64,000 nt of DNA from Bradyrhizobium sp. YR681. GTDB taxonomy: Bacteria; Pseudomonadota; Alphaproteobacteria; Rhizobiales; Xanthobacteraceae. The DNA lies in contig NZ_AKIY01000209.1 in assembly GCF_000282615.1 (NCBI RefSeq), forward strand, positions 16,322-80,321. Direction: 5' to 3'. Under the pieces are notes generated by a model that worked only from the letters and a program-made list of their open reading frames with translations, was not told where the DNA came from and did no database searches. The position numbers and the translations under genes are program-made. Shown in pieces: positions 33,617 to 42,076 of the stretch. Every line of letters begins with the position of its first letter. Within the stretch, counting starts at the first letter, position 1.

Positions 33617-35062
33617 TCACAACTCCCTTGCATTCGAGAATGCGAAACTCGACACCCGCCGCGTCGTCTCGTCCAGGATCAGCGTGCGCGTGATCGGCGG
33701 CTCGGCGCGCTGGGCGCAGTTCTCGCGTTCGCAGAGGCGGCAGTTGACGCCGATCGGCGTGCCCTCGGTTTTCTCCAGATCCATGCCCGCGGCATAGACC
33801 AGGCGCGAGGCGTGGCGGATCTCGCAGCCGAGGCCGATGGCGAAGCGCGGCTGCGGCAGCGGATGCGGCGCGACGGGACGGCGCACCATCTGCGCGATCG
33901 AGAAATAGCGCGTGCCGTCGGAGAGCTCGATCACCTGCTTGAGCAGGCGATCGGGCGTGTCGAAGGTCGAGTGCACGTTCCAGAGCGGGCAGGTGCCGCC
34001 GAATTTCGAGAACGGGAACGTGCCGGAGGAAAAGCGCTTCGAGACGTTGCCGGCATTGTCGACGCGCAAGAGGAAGAACGGGATGCCGCGGGCGTTCGGC
34101 CGCTGCAAGGTGGTGAGGCGGTGGCAGACCTGCTCGAAGCCGGAATTGAAGCGCTGCGCCAGCAGATGGATGTCGTAGTTGAGCGCTTCGGCAGCAGCCA
34201 GAAATGCCGGGTAGGGCATCATCACGGCCGCTGCAAAATAGTTGGCGAGGGTAATGCGGAACAGACGCCGCGGCGTGTCGTCGAGCGGGCCGGCGCGGCC
34301 GATGATCGCCTCCAACTGCTGCGCGCATTCGCCAAGACCGAGCTGGAAAGCGAGCTGAAACGCGCGGCCGGGTGGATCGACCAGCTCCGAGATCAGCAAC
34401 TGGCGGCGGTGGCGGTCGAAGCGCCGCAGCGTCTCGCGCATGACGTCGACAGGCATGATGCGGGTCTGCACCGAATGCTTTTCGCGCAGGCGTGCGGCCA
34501 GCGCCGCATAGAGCCCTTCGGCCGGTACGTTCAGTTCATCGCGCAAGGCTTCTGCGGCCTGCTCGAGCTCCGGAAAATAATTGCGGTTGGCCTCGATCAG
34601 CTCGCGCACGCGCTCGACCGGATTGGCCTCATAGCGCGTGCCGACGTCGCGGTCGGCCATCTGCGCCGCCGCCAGCGTCTCGCCCTGGCGGGCCTCGGTA
34701 TAGGCCGCGTAGAGCCGCTGCAGCGCATGGGTGACGCCGGGGCAGAGCTCGGCGAGGTCGCGCAGTTCCTGCTTGGGCACGTCGATCTGGCGGAACAGCG
34801 GGTCGGAGAAGATCTCGTTGAGTTCGGCGAAGAAGCGGTCCTCGTCGGCGGTGGCGAGGTCGCGCAAATCGAGGTCGTAGGTCTCGGCCAGCCGCAGCAG
34901 GATCTGGGCGGTCACCGGGCGCTGGTTGCGCTCGATCAGGTTGACGTAGCTTGGGGAGATGCCGAGCCCTTCGGCGATCTGGGTCTGCGACAGCCCCAAT
35001 TGCTGCCGGATTCGCCGGAAGCGCGGGCCGACGAACAGTTTCTTCCCCGACACGGCGGGCAT
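33617..35062 (-). CDS. ScfR/RamB-type XRE-family regulator of C2 metabolism
   Basis: A 481-residue regulator. An XRE helix-turn-helix lies at about 12-66 (RFRRIRQQLGLSQTQIAEGL, SPSYVNLIERNQR). The long middle holds the IrrE/DUF955-related region, and the C-terminal domain has GLGCEIRHASRLVYAAG and the Cys motif NCRLCERENCAQR. This is the architecture of RamB of Corynebacterium and ScfR-type short-chain fatty acid regulators, which control glyoxylate-cycle and acetate or propionate genes. It is divergent from isocitrate lyase, 237 bases away, so aceA is the obvious target. Confidence 0.85.
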   Translation of the reverse strand: MPAVSGKKLFVGPRFRRIRQQLGLSQTQIAEGLGISPSYVNLIERNQRPVTAQILLRLAETYDLDLRDLATADEDRFFAELNEIFSDPLFRQIDVPKQELRDLAELCPGVTHALQRLYAAYTEARQGETLAAAQMADRDVGTRYEANPVERVRELIEANRNYFPELEQAAEALRDELNVPAEGLYAALAARLREKHSVQTRIMPVDVMRETLRRFDRHRRQLLISELVDPPGRAFQLAFQLGLGECAQQLEAIIGRAGPLDDTPRRLFRITLANYFAAAVMMPYPAFLAAAEALNYDIHLLAQRFNSGFEQVCHRLTTLQRPNARGIPFFLLRVDNAGNVSKRFSSGTFPFSKFGGTCPLWNVHSTFDTPDRLLKQVIELSDGTRYFSIAQMVRRPVAPHPLPQPRFAIGLGCEIRHASRLVYAAGMDLEKTEGTPIGVNCRLCERENCAQRAEPPITRTLILDETTRRVSSFAFSNAREL

Positions 35063-35116
35063 TTGTCAGATCTCCAAGGGAACTATCGGCGCCATCAGGA
35101 CAGTCTTACTGACCTA

Positions 35117-35170
35117 TTTGTTACAAATTTTACAACATAACATCTATTACATGTTCTGATGTTACATGAC
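35117..35170. promoter_or_regulatory. AT-rich operator/promoter region between the ScfR-type gene and aceA
   Basis: TTTGTTACAAA (35117-35127) is a perfect odd palindrome. Next come AACATAACATC and ACATGTT, then GATGTTACATGACATC (35158-35173), another inverted pair. RamB is known to bind TTTGCAAA-like sites, which the first palindrome resembles. This stretch is much richer in A+T than its surroundings. Exact -35/-10 boxes are unclear. Confidence 0.45.
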
Positions 35171-35299
35171 ATCACCAATAAAAAACAAGCCATCTATCCG
35201 AAGTTTCCGTTTTCGCGTTTAGCTCCTGACACGCATTTCGCAATGCACTGTCAAGAATGTCGATGGCCTCATCGCCATCGTCAGCGAAAGGATCAGGAC

Positions 35300-36934
35300 A
35301 TGAACTACCAGCCCCGTGGCATCAGCACTTTCCAGGCGCCGGCCTCGTATCAGAGCGAGATCGATGCGGCCCAGGCGCTCCTCGAGACCAAGCCGACCTG
35401 GAACGGGGTGACGGCCGAGCACGTCGCGCGCATGCGCCTGCAGAACCGTTTCAGGACCGGCCTCGACGTCGCCCGCTACACCGCGGCGCTGATGCGGGCC
35501 GACATGGCGGCCTATGACAACGACCCCACCAAGTACACCCAGTCGCTGGGCTGCTGGCACGGCTTCATCGCCCAGCAGAAGCTGATCTCGGTCAAGAAGC
35601 ACTTCGGCGGCAAGACCGATCGCACCTACCTCTATCTCTCCGGCTGGATGATCGCGGCGCTGCGCTCCGAGTTCGGGCCGCTGCCCGACCAGTCGATGCA
35701 CGAGAAGACCTCGGTGCCGGCGCTGATCGAAGAGCTCTACACCTTCCTGCGCCAGGCCGACTCCCGCGAGCTCAACGACATCTTCCGTTTGCTCGACAAG
35801 GCGCGCAAGGAAGGCGACAAGACCCGCGAGAAGGAGTTGATCGAGAAGATCGACAACTTCCAGACCCATGTCGTGCCCGTCATCGCCGACATCGACGCCG
35901 GCTTCGGCAATGCGGAGGCGACCTACCTGCTCGCCAAGAAGATGATCGAGGCGGGCGCCTGCGCGCTCCAGATCGAGAACCAGGTCTCGGACGAGAAGCA
36001 GTGCGGTCACCAGGACGGCAAGGTCACCGTGCCGCATGACGTCTTCCTGGCGAAGATCCGCGCCTGCCGTCACGCCTTCCTCGAGCTCGGCGTCGAAGAC
36101 GGCGTCGTCGTGACCCGCACCGACTCGCTCGGCGCCGGCCTGACGCAGCAGATCGCCGTCAGCCACAAGCCCGGCGACATCGGCGACCAGTACAACAGCT
36201 TCCTCGACTGCGAGGAAATCACCGCGGAGAACGCCCGCAACGGCGACGTCATCATCAACCGCAACGGCAAGATGATGCGTCCGAAGCGGCTGCCCTCCAA
36301 CCTCTACCAGTTCCGCCCGGGCACCGGTGAGGACCGCTGCGTGCTGGATTGCGTCACCTCGCTGCAGAACGGCGCCGACCTGCTCTGGATCGAGACCGAG
36401 AAGCCGCATATCGAGCAGATCGCCAAGATGGTCGACCGAATCCGCAAGGTCGTGCCGAACGCCAAGCTCGCCTACAACAACTCGCCGTCGTTCAACTGGA
36501 CCCTCAACTTCCGTTGGCAGGTCTACGACGCGATGAAGGAAGCGGGCAAGGATGTCAGCAAGTACAACCGCGCCGAGTTGATGAAGCCGGAATATGACGA
36601 GACGCCGCTGGCGATCGAAGCCGACGAGCGCATCCGCACCTTCCAGGCGGATTCGGCCAAGCGCGCCGGCATCTTCCACCACCTGATCACGTTGCCGACC
36701 TATCACACGGCGGCGCTCTCGACCGACAATCTCGCTCGCGAGTATTTCGGCGAGCAGGGCATGCTGGGCTACGTCAAGAACGTCCAGCGCGCCGAGATAC
36801 GTCAGGGCATCGCCTGCGCCAAGCACCAGAACATGGCCGGCTCCGACATCGGCGACGACCACAAGGAATACTTCGCGGGCGAAGCTGCCCTGAAGGCGGG
36901 CGGCGCCCACAACACGATGAACCAGTTCGGCTAA
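35300..36934 (+). CDS. aceA: Isocitrate lyase
   Basis: A 544-residue glyoxylate-cycle enzyme that splits isocitrate into succinate and glyoxylate, needed for growth on fatty acids and acetate. The catalytic cysteine is in SDEKQCGHQDGK (KKCGH in the shorter E. coli type), with metal-binding VIADIDAGFGNAEATY and the substrate loop NNSPSFNW. The length and KQCGH variant place it in the longer isoform group. The start at 35300 is preceded by AAAGGATCAGG. It fits the beta-oxidation operon at the start of the window and the ScfR-type regulator beside it. Confidence 0.95.
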   Translation: MNYQPRGISTFQAPASYQSEIDAAQALLETKPTWNGVTAEHVARMRLQNRFRTGLDVARYTAALMRADMAAYDNDPTKYTQSLGCWHGFIAQQKLISVKKHFGGKTDRTYLYLSGWMIAALRSEFGPLPDQSMHEKTSVPALIEELYTFLRQADSRELNDIFRLLDKARKEGDKTREKELIEKIDNFQTHVVPVIADIDAGFGNAEATYLLAKKMIEAGACALQIENQVSDEKQCGHQDGKVTVPHDVFLAKIRACRHAFLELGVEDGVVVTRTDSLGAGLTQQIAVSHKPGDIGDQYNSFLDCEEITAENARNGDVIINRNGKMMRPKRLPSNLYQFRPGTGEDRCVLDCVTSLQNGADLLWIETEKPHIEQIAKMVDRIRKVVPNAKLAYNNSPSFNWTLNFRWQVYDAMKEAGKDVSKYNRAELMKPEYDETPLAIEADERIRTFQADSAKRAGIFHHLITLPTYHTAALSTDNLAREYFGEQGMLGYVKNVQRAEIRQGIACAKHQNMAGSDIGDDHKEYFAGEAALKAGGAHNTMNQFG

Positions 36935-36964
36935 CCCATCACGCGCTTCGACAGGAGACTGACA

Positions 36965-37174
36965 ATGACCAAAGGCAGCAATTTCTGGGTGATCGGCGGC
37001 GAGTTCGGCTCGATGAACTTCCACAAGCTCGTGGAAGGCTCGGCCCAGGTGCAGGGTCCGTTCAAGACCCGCAAGGAAGCCGAAGATGCCTGGCGCTCGG
37101 TCTCGGAAGAGAACCGCCACAAGGCCGGCGTCCGCTTCTCGATCGTGGAAGAGCCGTCGCGGGTCTCGGCCTGA
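36965..37174 (+). CDS. DUF4170 family protein (69 aa)
   Basis: A 69-residue protein of the alphaproteobacterial DUF4170 family (NFWVIGGEFGSMNFHKL, QVQGPFKTRKEAEDAWRSVS, RFSIVEE). It follows aceA after 30 bases with GGAGACTGACA before the ATG and shares its terminator, so it is likely co-transcribed. Function unknown. Confidence 0.8.
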   Translation: MTKGSNFWVIGGEFGSMNFHKLVEGSAQVQGPFKTRKEAEDAWRSVSEENRHKAGVRFSIVEEPSRVSA

Positions 37175-37213
37175 GGCCTTACCTGCCGGCCTGAACTAAG
37201 AAGACGTCCAAGG

Positions 37214-37259
37214 ACGGAGGGTCCCATCCGGCGCAAGCCGGGTGGGATCGTCTGTTTTT
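37214..37259 (+). terminator. Intrinsic terminator after the aceA operon
   Basis: TCCCATCCGGC (37222-37232) pairs with GCCGGGTGGGA (37237-37247) around a GCAA tetraloop; an outer GACG/CGTC pairing extends the stem. TGTTTTTGG follows. Confidence 0.85.
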
Positions 37260-37368
37260 GGCACAGGCGAGCCGGCTGTGGGCTGGTTAAGTCTCTGGAA
37301 TTGTGGACCCTTTGCGGACCGTTTGGTTGCTGATAGGTTAACTTCAGCAAGTGAGGACGAGGCCGACA

Positions 37369-37923
37369 ATGTCAGAGCCCGAGACCAGCGGGACCCATCC
37401 CAGCCAGCCACGCCCGGTACGGCTGCGCGACGCGCTGCTGCGGGCACGGATCGAGGCCGCCGACCGGACCGGCGTGGTCGTCGACTTGCGGGACGCCGAA
37501 GTGGCGCGGCTCGAGATCCTCAACGACGCGCTCGATCCGCTGTTCGCCCAGGTGCCCGACCAGATCGACCTGTTCGACCGCGGCATCAGCCAGGGCGATA
37601 CGCCCAGACTCTGGATCGACGTCGTCGCCCACATCATGATGGGGCGCGACAAGCGGCAATATCGCTTCGTCCAGGACACCCGCTTCGGTCGCATCGTGCT
37701 CGCCGAATCGCACGACATTTCGGTGATCGTCGAGGCCGTCACCGACTATGTCGCCCGCCGCATGATCGAGCGCGAGCACGCCATGGTGGTGTTGCCCGAG
37801 CCGCAAGCCCCGACTGTCGCGCCACCGCGCCGCTCGCGGTTCTGGCCGTTCGTGTTCGGCTTTGTGCTCGGTGCCGCCGCACTGTTCGGCGTTGCCGTGC
37901 TGGCGGCCCTGCGGAGCTGGTGA
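37369..37923 (+). CDS. Hypothetical protein with C-terminal membrane anchor
   Basis: A 184-residue protein. The main part (about 15-145) is soluble and rich in charged residues, with LRDAEVARLEILNDALDPLF, RLWIDVVAHIMMGRDKRQYRF and a helix ending REHAMVV. A Pro-rich linker follows, then one membrane helix (FWPFVFGFVLGAAALFGVAV) close to the C-terminus. This tail-anchored build suggests a cytosolic domain at the inner membrane. I do not recognise a family. Single gene, with a repeat immediately after the stop. Confidence 0.75.
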   Translation: MSEPETSGTHPSQPRPVRLRDALLRARIEAADRTGVVVDLRDAEVARLEILNDALDPLFAQVPDQIDLFDRGISQGDTPRLWIDVVAHIMMGRDKRQYRFVQDTRFGRIVLAESHDISVIVEAVTDYVARRMIEREHAMVVLPEPQAPTVAPPRRSRFWPFVFGFVLGAAALFGVAVLAALRSW

Positions 37924-37933
37924 CCGTGGCGTC

Positions 37934-38020
37934 GTAGCCCGGATGGAGCTCAGCGCAATCCGGGGCCTTCGTGCAACGGATACAGGCGTCCCGGATTGCG
38001 CTGCGCTCCATCCGGGCTAC
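37934..38020. repeat. Palindromic intergenic repeat, family A copy 1
   Basis: An 87-base palindrome with ends GTAGCCCGGATGGAGC and GCTCCATCCGGGCTAC, between convergent genes. Other copies are 42596-42682 and 43205-43290. Confidence 0.85.
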
Positions 38021-38030
38021 GGACGGCCTG

Positions 38031-38912
38031 CTAAACCAACCTCGCATGCTTGATCTGCCGGATCTGAAATCCCGACCCCAGCCCCCGCACCGTCTGCTCG
38101 CAGCGCCAGCCGGCATTGTCCTTTTCGATCGTGAACAGGTTATACGCCGCCGCCGGGTAGTGCCCGTGCGCGAGCGCGGAGGCCGAGGGCACGCCGATCG
38201 CTGGAATATTGCCGTTCGGACCCTCGAACCACATCGTCGAATGAATGTGGTCGTGCCCGTGCAGGATCAGCTCGACGCCGTGGCGCTTCAAGAGCGCCAG
38301 CAGATCGGCCGAGTCCGTCATCCGCTTCAGGCGCGCGTCGGACTTGAGCGGATGATGCACCAGCAGCACGCGGAAGACGTCTTCAGTCGCGAGCCGTTCG
38401 AGAATATGTGCGAGCGCTGCGAGCTGATCGCGCCCGAGCGTGCCCGTCGCCATCAGCGGCCGGGTCGGCACCGCCGTGGACAGGCTGATCAGGGCGAGCG
38501 GCCCGCGCCGGCGCACCGAGGGAAAGCCGATGCTGCCGTCGTCGCCGGCAAGATAGGGTGCAAAGGTCTCGCCGAACCGATCAAAGGTGGCGCGGACATA
38601 GGCGTCGTGATTGCCGGGAATCGTGGTGACGCGGTCGGGCGGGCCGACGCCGTCGAGCCAGGCGCGCGCAGGGGCGAACTCCGCCTCCAGCGCCAGGTTG
38701 ACGAGATCGCCCGTCACCGCGATATGGTCCGGCGTCTGCGCCTTGACGTCGGCGACCAGGGCGTCGAGCACCTCGCGGCGCTGGTATTTGTGCCGGTTGC
38801 GCGTCCAGTTGACATAGCCGAACACACGCTTGCCCGCGAGCTCGATCAGCCGCGGCCTTGGCAGCGGCGGCAGATGCGGGTCGGACAGATGGGCGAGCGT
38901 GTAGGGAGCCAT
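38031..38912 (-). CDS. Metallophosphoesterase (calcineurin-like)
   Basis: A 293-residue phosphoesterase with every metal motif of the calcineurin-like fold in order: LSDPHL (8-13), VTGDLVN, IPGNHDAYV, LLVHHPL and LHGHDHIH. Relatives hydrolyse cyclic nucleotides, phospholipids or other phosphodiesters; the region before GNHD is closest to the CpdA-like group, but the substrate is unknown. It is divergent from the Nudix gene, with 80 bases between the start codons. Confidence 0.85.
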   Translation of the reverse strand: MAPYTLAHLSDPHLPPLPRPRLIELAGKRVFGYVNWTRNRHKYQRREVLDALVADVKAQTPDHIAVTGDLVNLALEAEFAPARAWLDGVGPPDRVTTIPGNHDAYVRATFDRFGETFAPYLAGDDGSIGFPSVRRRGPLALISLSTAVPTRPLMATGTLGRDQLAALAHILERLATEDVFRVLLVHHPLKSDARLKRMTDSADLLALLKRHGVELILHGHDHIHSTMWFEGPNGNIPAIGVPSASALAHGHYPAAAYNLFTIEKDNAGWRCEQTVRGLGSGFQIRQIKHARLV

Positions 38913-38992
38913 GACGCGCGATTGCCTCGCTATTCGTTTGTTGTAATGGCAAGGTCGTGGGCGACGCGCAAGCGGGGCCTCAAGGGAGCCTG

Positions 38993-39484
38993 ATGGGGGA
39001 TCGTCTCAACCGTATCCGACGAAAATTCGAGCCGCTGCTGCGGCGGATCTTCCATGCCTATTTCCTGCTGGTGCGCGGCATGACGCTGGGCGTGCGCGCC
39101 GTGGTGCTGGATTCCGAGAACCGGGTGTTCCTGGTCAGGCACAGCTACATCACCGGCTGGTATCTGCCCGGCGGCGGCGTCGACCTCGGCGAGGCCATGG
39201 AACAGGCGATGCGGCGCGAGCTCAAGGAGGAGGGCGACATCGACCTCACCGGCGAGGCCGTGCTGCACGGCATCTTCCTCAACAGCCACGTCTCCCGCCG
39301 CGATCACGTCGCGGTCTATATCGTCAGGCAGTTCAGGCAGGATCGCGTTCCTGAGCCCAATCACGAGATCGTTGAATGCGGATTCTTCGCGATCGATGCG
39401 CTGCCCGAGGGGACCACGCACGGCACGCGGCAACGGCTCGCGGAAGTGCTCGACGGCAAGCCTGTGATTTCGACGTGGCGGTGA
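38993..39484 (+). CDS. Nudix hydrolase with a non-standard Nudix box
   Basis: A 163-residue protein. The Nudix box is GGGVDLGEAMEQAMRRELKE followed by EGDIDL. The conserved Gly two places after the EE pair is replaced by Asp (REL-KEE-G-D-I), while the metal-binding Glu residues remain. A basic N-terminal helix (RIRRKFEPLLRRIFHAYFLL) could touch membranes or RNA. Nudix proteins cut nucleoside diphosphates linked to another group; the substrate cannot be told. ATG 38993 has AAGGGAG upstream. Confidence 0.8.
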   Translation: MGDRLNRIRRKFEPLLRRIFHAYFLLVRGMTLGVRAVVLDSENRVFLVRHSYITGWYLPGGGVDLGEAMEQAMRRELKEEGDIDLTGEAVLHGIFLNSHVSRRDHVAVYIVRQFRQDRVPEPNHEIVECGFFAIDALPEGTTHGTRQRLAEVLDGKPVISTWR

Positions 39485-39528
39485 AGACGTCTTGCGCTGA
39501 AGCGTCCTGATGTCGAAGCAACCCGGCC

Positions 39529-39906
39529 CTAACCGCCGGGCTGGCCGCTGTCCTTCGTCTTCAGTTCCAGCGCCAGCAGGCTCTGTTCCTGGATCAACGC
39601 GCAGTTCTGCCGTTCCAATTTGTGCAGCCGCGCCGTCATGTTGTGCATGAACGCGAACACCACCAGGAACAGCGCGCCGAACATCACGACGAACGGAAAC
39701 ACGACGCCGGTCAGATGGCTGACGAGATAGGCGAGGCCGGGAAACAGCGTGAAGCCCGCGGGTATGATCGCCACCATGGACAGCATCAGGAAATCGTAGA
39801 GGTCGAACTTGCCCTGCAACGTCTTCTTCAGCAGCACCAGCATGTAGATCAGCGCGAAGGCGGAGATGACGACGACGGTCTCTGCGCTCGGAAGGACGTT
39901 TGTCAT
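39529..39906 (-). CDS. DUF2304 family membrane protein
   Basis: A 125-residue protein with three membrane helices (about 11-28, 42-62, 66-90) and a polar C-terminal helix (ARLHKLERQNCALIQEQ). It matches the DUF2304 family, whose genes often accompany GT2 glycosyltransferases that use polyprenyl phosphate. Here the GT2 gene is immediately upstream (64 bases), on the same strand. The start is ATG 39906; a reading to 39957 adds 17 residues without a ribosome site. Confidence 0.8.
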   Translation of the reverse strand: MTNVLPSAETVVVISAFALIYMLVLLKKTLQGKFDLYDFLMLSMVAIIPAGFTLFPGLAYLVSHLTGVVFPFVVMFGALFLVVFAFMHNMTARLHKLERQNCALIQEQSLLALELKTKDSGQPGG

Positions 39907-39970
39907 GGCGCCTCCTCTCCAGTTGTTCAAATGGATGACGGGATTGAAAATGGGCACGGCAAGCGCAGCG

Positions 39971-40753
39971 TCATGGCGATCTCACCAGGCGCGCGAGCAG
40001 GATGTAGCCGAGCACGCGGATCATGTAGCTCGCCGACTTCAACCCGTCGATCGAGCTGACGCCGGTCTCGCGCGCGCGCATCTCGACCGGCACCTCGTTC
40101 ACCGTGAGTCCCGCGCGCATCGCCCAAGCCAGCGAGATCGGCTCCGGAAAATCCGTCGGATACGCTTTGGCGAAGAATTCGATGGCGGCGCGGTCCATCA
40201 GCCGCATGCCGCTGGTCGGATCGGTGATGCGGCCGCCGCCGCTGAACAGGCCGTTGAGCGCAAGCACGATCAGCCTGATGCCGGCGCGCCGCATCCGCGT
40301 GGAGCAGAAGCCGGCATGGTCGATGAAGCGGCTTCCGATGGTGATGTTGGACGGTTGCTTTCGATAGGCGTTCAGCAGCGTCTCGATGGCGCGCGGATCG
40401 TGCTGGCCGTCGCCGTCGATCTGGATGCAGAAGTCGAAATCCTGTCGCGCCGCGTATTTGATGCCGGTCTGGACGGCGCCGCCGATGCCGAGATTCTGAG
40501 CGAGGCGGGCAACCCGCGAACGGCAGCCTGCGACCGCGGCTGTCGTGTCCGACGAACCGTCGTCCACCACCAGGGTGTGGTAGCCGCAGCCGGTTGCCGC
40601 GATCTCGCCGAGCAGACCGCCGATCGAGGCCTCCTCGTTGAAGCAGGGAATGATGAGCAGGACTCGCGACGCGCCGTGCTGCGGTGCGGCGGCACCGTCG
40701 TGGCACGTGTCGGTTGAACCCAAGCCTGAACCCACCATGCCCATGTCGGCCAC
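39971..40753 (-). CDS. Family 2 glycosyltransferase (dolichyl/polyprenyl-phosphate mannosyltransferase-like)
   Basis: A 260-residue GT-A enzyme. The start of the fold is VLLIIPCFNEEASIGGLL, with the nucleotide-binding DDGSSDTT, the metal motif in CIQIDGDGQHDP and FIDHAGFCSTRMRRAG further on. Short DPM1-like enzymes of this length transfer a sugar from a nucleotide to polyprenyl phosphate on the cytoplasmic face of the inner membrane. The neighbours, a DUF2304 protein and a GT-C-like membrane protein divergent from it, could then use that lipid-linked sugar. Confidence 0.85.
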   Translation of the reverse strand: MADMGMVGSGLGSTDTCHDGAAAPQHGASRVLLIIPCFNEEASIGGLLGEIAATGCGYHTLVVDDGSSDTTAAVAGCRSRVARLAQNLGIGGAVQTGIKYAARQDFDFCIQIDGDGQHDPRAIETLLNAYRKQPSNITIGSRFIDHAGFCSTRMRRAGIRLIVLALNGLFSGGGRITDPTSGMRLMDRAAIEFFAKAYPTDFPEPISLAWAMRAGLTVNEVPVEMRARETGVSSIDGLKSASYMIRVLGYILLARLVRSP

Positions 40754-40851
40754 GTCCGCCTCACCTCCAAAATCCCCACCTTGCTATACTTGCCGGTGCT
40801 TTTCCTGTACAGGCGGCGGGCTATTTCAAGCTGTGCAGGGCCGCCCGGCGA

Positions 40852-42024
40852 ATGCCGATGAGAGCTGTTAAAGTCTTTTTTTCAATTGTGTTTCTGGCAA
40901 TTCTGGCCAGCAATATCAGGCTGATCTCGCATTGGAGCGAGAGCCGCGGCGTCTATGACGACATCTGCTATCTCAGGCAGGCGCATCTGTTCCAGCGCTT
41001 CGGCTGGCAGGGGCTCGACACCAGCCTCGCCCGTGAGACCGACGGCTATCTTGCGGCCAGGTTGCGCAGCATCGATTTTCCGAACTGGAACGAGCCGACC
41101 CGGGCGCCCTGCCACACCCAGACCGCCGACGGCAGCAAATGGGTGATGACGCCGCCGCCGGGCACGGGTTTCGCGCTGGCGCTGTTCCCGGAAGGTTTCC
41201 AGGTCGTTCCGCTCTATGCGCTGGCCAATGTGATCATCGCCGGCTTTGCGTTATACGGCCTGTGGCGGGCGCGGGAGCCCGCGTCGCTGGCGCTTGCCGC
41301 AGTGTTCGGCGCCCTCGCGATCACCTTCATGATCAATCCGACCAAGGCGAGCTATTCGATGGCGCCGACCATGGTCGTCTGCGCGCTGGCGGGCCTGTTT
41401 ACCGCGCGGCTGTTCGTCGGCGACAACAGGCGCCTGCTGCTGGTCGCGGCGGTCGGGATTCTGCTCGGCCTGTCCGCGAGCTTCAGGATCGCGAACGTGA
41501 TTCTGTCGGCGGGCTATTTCCTGTTCTTCGGATTGTCGTTCCTGTTCTGGCGCAGCCGCGAGACCTTCGCCGCAAGCCTCGTGCTCGGGCTCGCCTTCCT
41601 CGCCGGACTGTTCCCCGTGTTCGCGGCGAACCTGGTCAATTCGGGCAACCCGCTGGTCTCGGCCTATGGCGGCCAGGACACGGCCGCGCCGAGCCTCGAC
41701 CCGGCGGTGCTGCTCGCCTATCTCCGCGACACCCAGTTCCCGTTGATCGTGTTTGCCGGTGTCTGGACCGCGCTGCTGTGGCGTTTCGCCAACCATGCCG
41801 GCGTCAGGCAATTGACGCTGCTGGTCGGCGCCAATCTTGCGCTGAATCTGGCGTTCTTCGCCACGCATCCGGTCTTCACGCCGTACTACATCATTCCCGT
41901 CCTGATGCTGTCGCTCTGGACCCTGCTGTTCGCGGCCGTGCTCACCCGCGGCCCGCAGGGTTCTGAGGCCCACAAGGCCGATGGACCGCGGCCCTCCGAG
42001 ATGTTATCCCGCACCTCGCATTGA
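40852..42024 (+). CDS. Multi-pass membrane protein, GT-C glycosyltransferase-like
   Basis: A 390-residue protein with about nine to ten hydrophobic helices. After the first helix comes the loop SRGVYDDICYLRQAHLFQRF, where the acidic pair (DD) sits as in GT-C enzymes that use polyprenyl-phosphate sugars, followed by a polar periplasmic loop to about residue 100 (CHTQTADGSKWVMTPPP). The assignment rests on this layout and on the divergent GT2 gene. The acceptor is unknown. Two ATGs, 40852 and 40858, are possible starts. Confidence 0.65.
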   Translation: MPMRAVKVFFSIVFLAILASNIRLISHWSESRGVYDDICYLRQAHLFQRFGWQGLDTSLARETDGYLAARLRSIDFPNWNEPTRAPCHTQTADGSKWVMTPPPGTGFALALFPEGFQVVPLYALANVIIAGFALYGLWRAREPASLALAAVFGALAITFMINPTKASYSMAPTMVVCALAGLFTARLFVGDNRRLLLVAAVGILLGLSASFRIANVILSAGYFLFFGLSFLFWRSRETFAASLVLGLAFLAGLFPVFAANLVNSGNPLVSAYGGQDTAAPSLDPAVLLAYLRDTQFPLIVFAGVWTALLWRFANHAGVRQLTLLVGANLALNLAFFATHPVFTPYYIIPVLMLSLWTLLFAAVLTRGPQGSEAHKADGPRPSEMLSRTSH

Positions 42025-42076
42025 CGCGTTTTTTGACGCGAACCTGAAACCACTTCGCTCGAAGACGCATGCCGAC

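Noticed and set aside
33581..35140. 519-codon open frame antisense to the ScfR-type regulator
   Set aside because: It overlaps a gene with a clear helix-turn-helix and Cys motif and has no features of its own.
35219..37120. 633-codon open frame antisense to isocitrate lyase
   Set aside because: It is a shadow caused by third-position GC; the aceA frame has catalytic motifs along its length.
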